Below are positions 12,415 to 13,598 of a stretch of 13,598 nucleotides of DNA, one piece after another. The notes below the pieces were generated by a model. It was given only the letters and a program-made list of their open reading frames with translations, did no database searches and was not told the DNA's origin. How positions within the stretch are numbered: the stretch's first letter is position 1; every line of letters starts with the position of its first letter. The position numbers and the translations under genes are program-made. The DNA comes from Candidatus Woesearchaeota archaeon (GTDB lineage: Archaea > Nanobdellota > Nanobdellia > CSSed11-243R1), in assembly GCA_007133845.1 (NCBI GenBank), contig SLLY01000054.1:1-13598 (forward strand), read 5' to 3'.

Positions 12415-13377
12415 ATGAAAGATATTATTTTAAGAAAAGAAGAAGAAACAGATGAAAAATATGGATATTATCCAGAAAAGAGAACAATAAAAGAATTAAT
12501 TATAAATGGTATTGTAAACCTGGATAAACCTAAAGGACCCACTAGTCATCAAGTTACACACTGGGTTAAAAAGATATTTGGATTGAAAAAGGCAGGACAT
12601 GGAGGAACATTAGATCCAGCTGTAACTGGTGTACTTCCTATAGCTTTAGAAAATTCAACTAAAATTTCAAAAATATTTTTAAAATCTAAAAAAGAATATA
12701 TTTGTCTTATGCATTTACATTCAGATATTCACGAAGGCAAAATAAGAGACGCCATGAAAAATTTTGTTGGTAAAATAAAACAAATTCCTCCAAGACGTTC
12801 AAATGTAAAAAAAGTTGAAAGAGAAAGAGAAATACATTACATAGATTTTCTTGAAAAAGAAGGGAGAGATGTTCTTTTTAAGGTGGGTTGTGAAAGAGGA
12901 ACATACGTTAGAAGATTATGTGAACAAATTGGTAAAATGGCTAAAACTAGAGCACATATGCTTGAACTTAGAAGAACAAGAGCTGGAGGTTTTTCTGAAA
13001 AAGAGAGATTAGTTACATTACAAGATTTAGAAGATGCATATCATTTTTGGAAAGAAGAGAATAATGAAAAATTTTTAAGATATTGTATACAACCTCTTGA
13101 AGTCGTTACAAATAAATTACCAAAAATATGGATTCTAGATTCTGCAATAGATTCTATTTGTAAAGGGGCCAAACTTGCGGTTCCAGGTGTTTCGAAAGTT
13201 GAAAGAAATGTTAAAAAAGGAGAATTGGTTGCAATAATGTCTCTTAAAAATGAATTGGTTGCACTTGGAATCGCTGAAATGAGTTCAGAGGGCATATCTA
13301 AAGCAGAAAAAGGTATAGCAGCTTCATTAGATAGAGTGATTATGAAAGTTGGAGTATATCCTGAATGGAAAAATTAA
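12415..13377 (+). CDS. cbf5: Cbf5/TruB-family pseudouridine synthase (H/ACA RNP catalytic subunit)
   Basis: The archaeal dyskerin homologue converts uridine to pseudouridine, guided by H/ACA RNA with Nop10, Gar1 and L7Ae; it can also act alone on tRNA U55. From ATG 12415 it has 320 residues. The catalytic domain has NLDKPKGPTSHQV (35-47) and HGGTLDPAVTGVLP with the nucleophile Asp67, then KEYICLMHLHSD, the thumb-like segment with IPPRRSNVKK, and GCERGTYVRRLCEQIG. The C-terminal part from about residue 230 is a PUA domain (KGAKLAVPGV, KKGELVAIMSLKNELVALGIAEM) that binds the ACA end of the guide RNA. A TTG at 12409 would add two residues, but 12415 suits a leaderless start. In other archaea it often follows eL14 on the same strand; here the kinase intervenes. 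Confidence 0.95.
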   Translation: MKDIILRKEEETDEKYGYYPEKRTIKELIINGIVNLDKPKGPTSHQVTHWVKKIFGLKKAGHGGTLDPAVTGVLPIALENSTKISKIFLKSKKEYICLMHLHSDIHEGKIRDAMKNFVGKIKQIPPRRSNVKKVEREREIHYIDFLEKEGRDVLFKVGCERGTYVRRLCEQIGKMAKTRAHMLELRRTRAGGFSEKERLVTLQDLEDAYHFWKEENNEKFLRYCIQPLEVVTNKLPKIWILDSAIDSICKGAKLAVPGVSKVERNVKKGELVAIMSLKNELVALGIAEMSSEGISKAEKGIAASLDRVIMKVGVYPEWKN

Positions 13378-13596
13378 TTAAAAAAATCCCATATTTTTAT
13401 CCGAATATGATTTTACATATCTCCAATTTGTTGCAAGTATTTCAGTTTTCAAATTTTTAGGTTCAACAACCCATTCGTTTTTTAATGGAATCATTATTTC
13501 CTCATGATTTGATTTTTTTAATATTTTTTCTCTAAATTCTATTATATTCTTTAATGATTTAATTTCTTTTTTAAGCCATTCTTTTTCTTCATTGTT
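13378..13596 (-). CDS. Unrecognised protein, C-terminal part (gene continues past the window)
   Basis: The minus strand is open from the window edge to TAA at 13378-13380 and gives 72 residues. The frame looks genuine. It has no internal stop over 72 codons in AT-rich DNA, its codon use is rich in AAA and GAA like the other genes, and its composition is balanced. The visible part begins with a charged helix (EEKEWLKKEIKSLKNIIEF) that may form a coiled coil. It goes on with NEWVVEPKNLKTEILATNWRY and ends in KNMGFF. I do not recognise the family. The stop codon directly touches that of cbf5 on the other strand. No transmembrane segment or metal motif is visible. Confidence 0.7.
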   Translation of the reverse strand, partial: NNEEKEWLKKEIKSLKNIIEFREKILKKSNHEEIMIPLKNEWVVEPKNLKTEILATNWRYVKSYSDKNMGFF

Positions 13597-13598
13597 AT

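Noticed and set aside
1..13598. CRISPR array, insertion sequence, tRNA or attachment site
   Set aside because: No regularly spaced repeats, no terminal inverted repeats with a transposase, and no cloverleaf-like segments were seen; gene packing leaves gaps of at most 43 bases.

Overview
This window is archaeal. It starts inside a gene for ribosomal protein uS19 and runs, in the classical archaeal order, through the S10/spc ribosomal super-operon: uS19, uL22, uS3, uL29, aIF1, RNase P component 1, uS17, uL14, uL24, eS4, uL5, uS14, uS8, uL6, eL32, eL19, uL18, uS5, uL30, uL15, SecY, a DUF106/EMC3-type membrane protein and eL14. The e-type proteins (eS4, eL32, eL19, eL14), aIF1, Rnp1 and Cbf5 exclude Bacteria. 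The DNA is very AT-rich (about 30% G+C by eye). Several proteins carry Lys/Glu-rich extensions. uS14 has a long N-terminal extension and uS5 an unusual loop, both resembling what I remember of Woesearchaeota/Pacearchaeota-type DPANN archaea. That lineage assignment is an inference, not proven here.

Layout. Bases 3-11458 are one co-directional block of 23 genes that abut or overlap by a few bases, almost certainly one transcription unit whose promoter lies upstream of the window. Ribosome binding sites of the GGTGA/GGTGATC type are common and are often built from the stop codon of the preceding gene, which suggests translational coupling. They also decide several starts (uL22, uL29, uL5, uL6, uL30). 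Two T-rich runs about 40-58 bases past the eL14 stop may terminate the block.

Bases 11466-12371 hold a PfkB-family kinase on the minus strand, convergent with eL14. It shares a 43-bp divergent promoter region with cbf5 (12415-13377), the pseudouridine synthase of H/ACA particles. In the archaeal arrangement I know, cbf5 follows eL14 directly, so the kinase appears to interrupt it. The last 221 bases hold the 3' end of an unrecognised minus-strand gene whose stop codon touches that of cbf5.

Together the genes make the ribosome (both subunits), help start translation (aIF1), process tRNA and modify RNA (Rnp1, Cbf5) and put nascent membrane proteins into the membrane (SecY, DUF106). I saw no CRISPR, mobile element, tRNA or rRNA, and no wholly new system. 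The points most worth a second look are the apparent absence of adk, cmk and eL34 from their usual places, the inverted PfkB kinase with an atypical active site, the large extracytoplasmic domain of the DUF106 protein, and the lineage-type extensions of uL22, uS3, uS5 and uS14.
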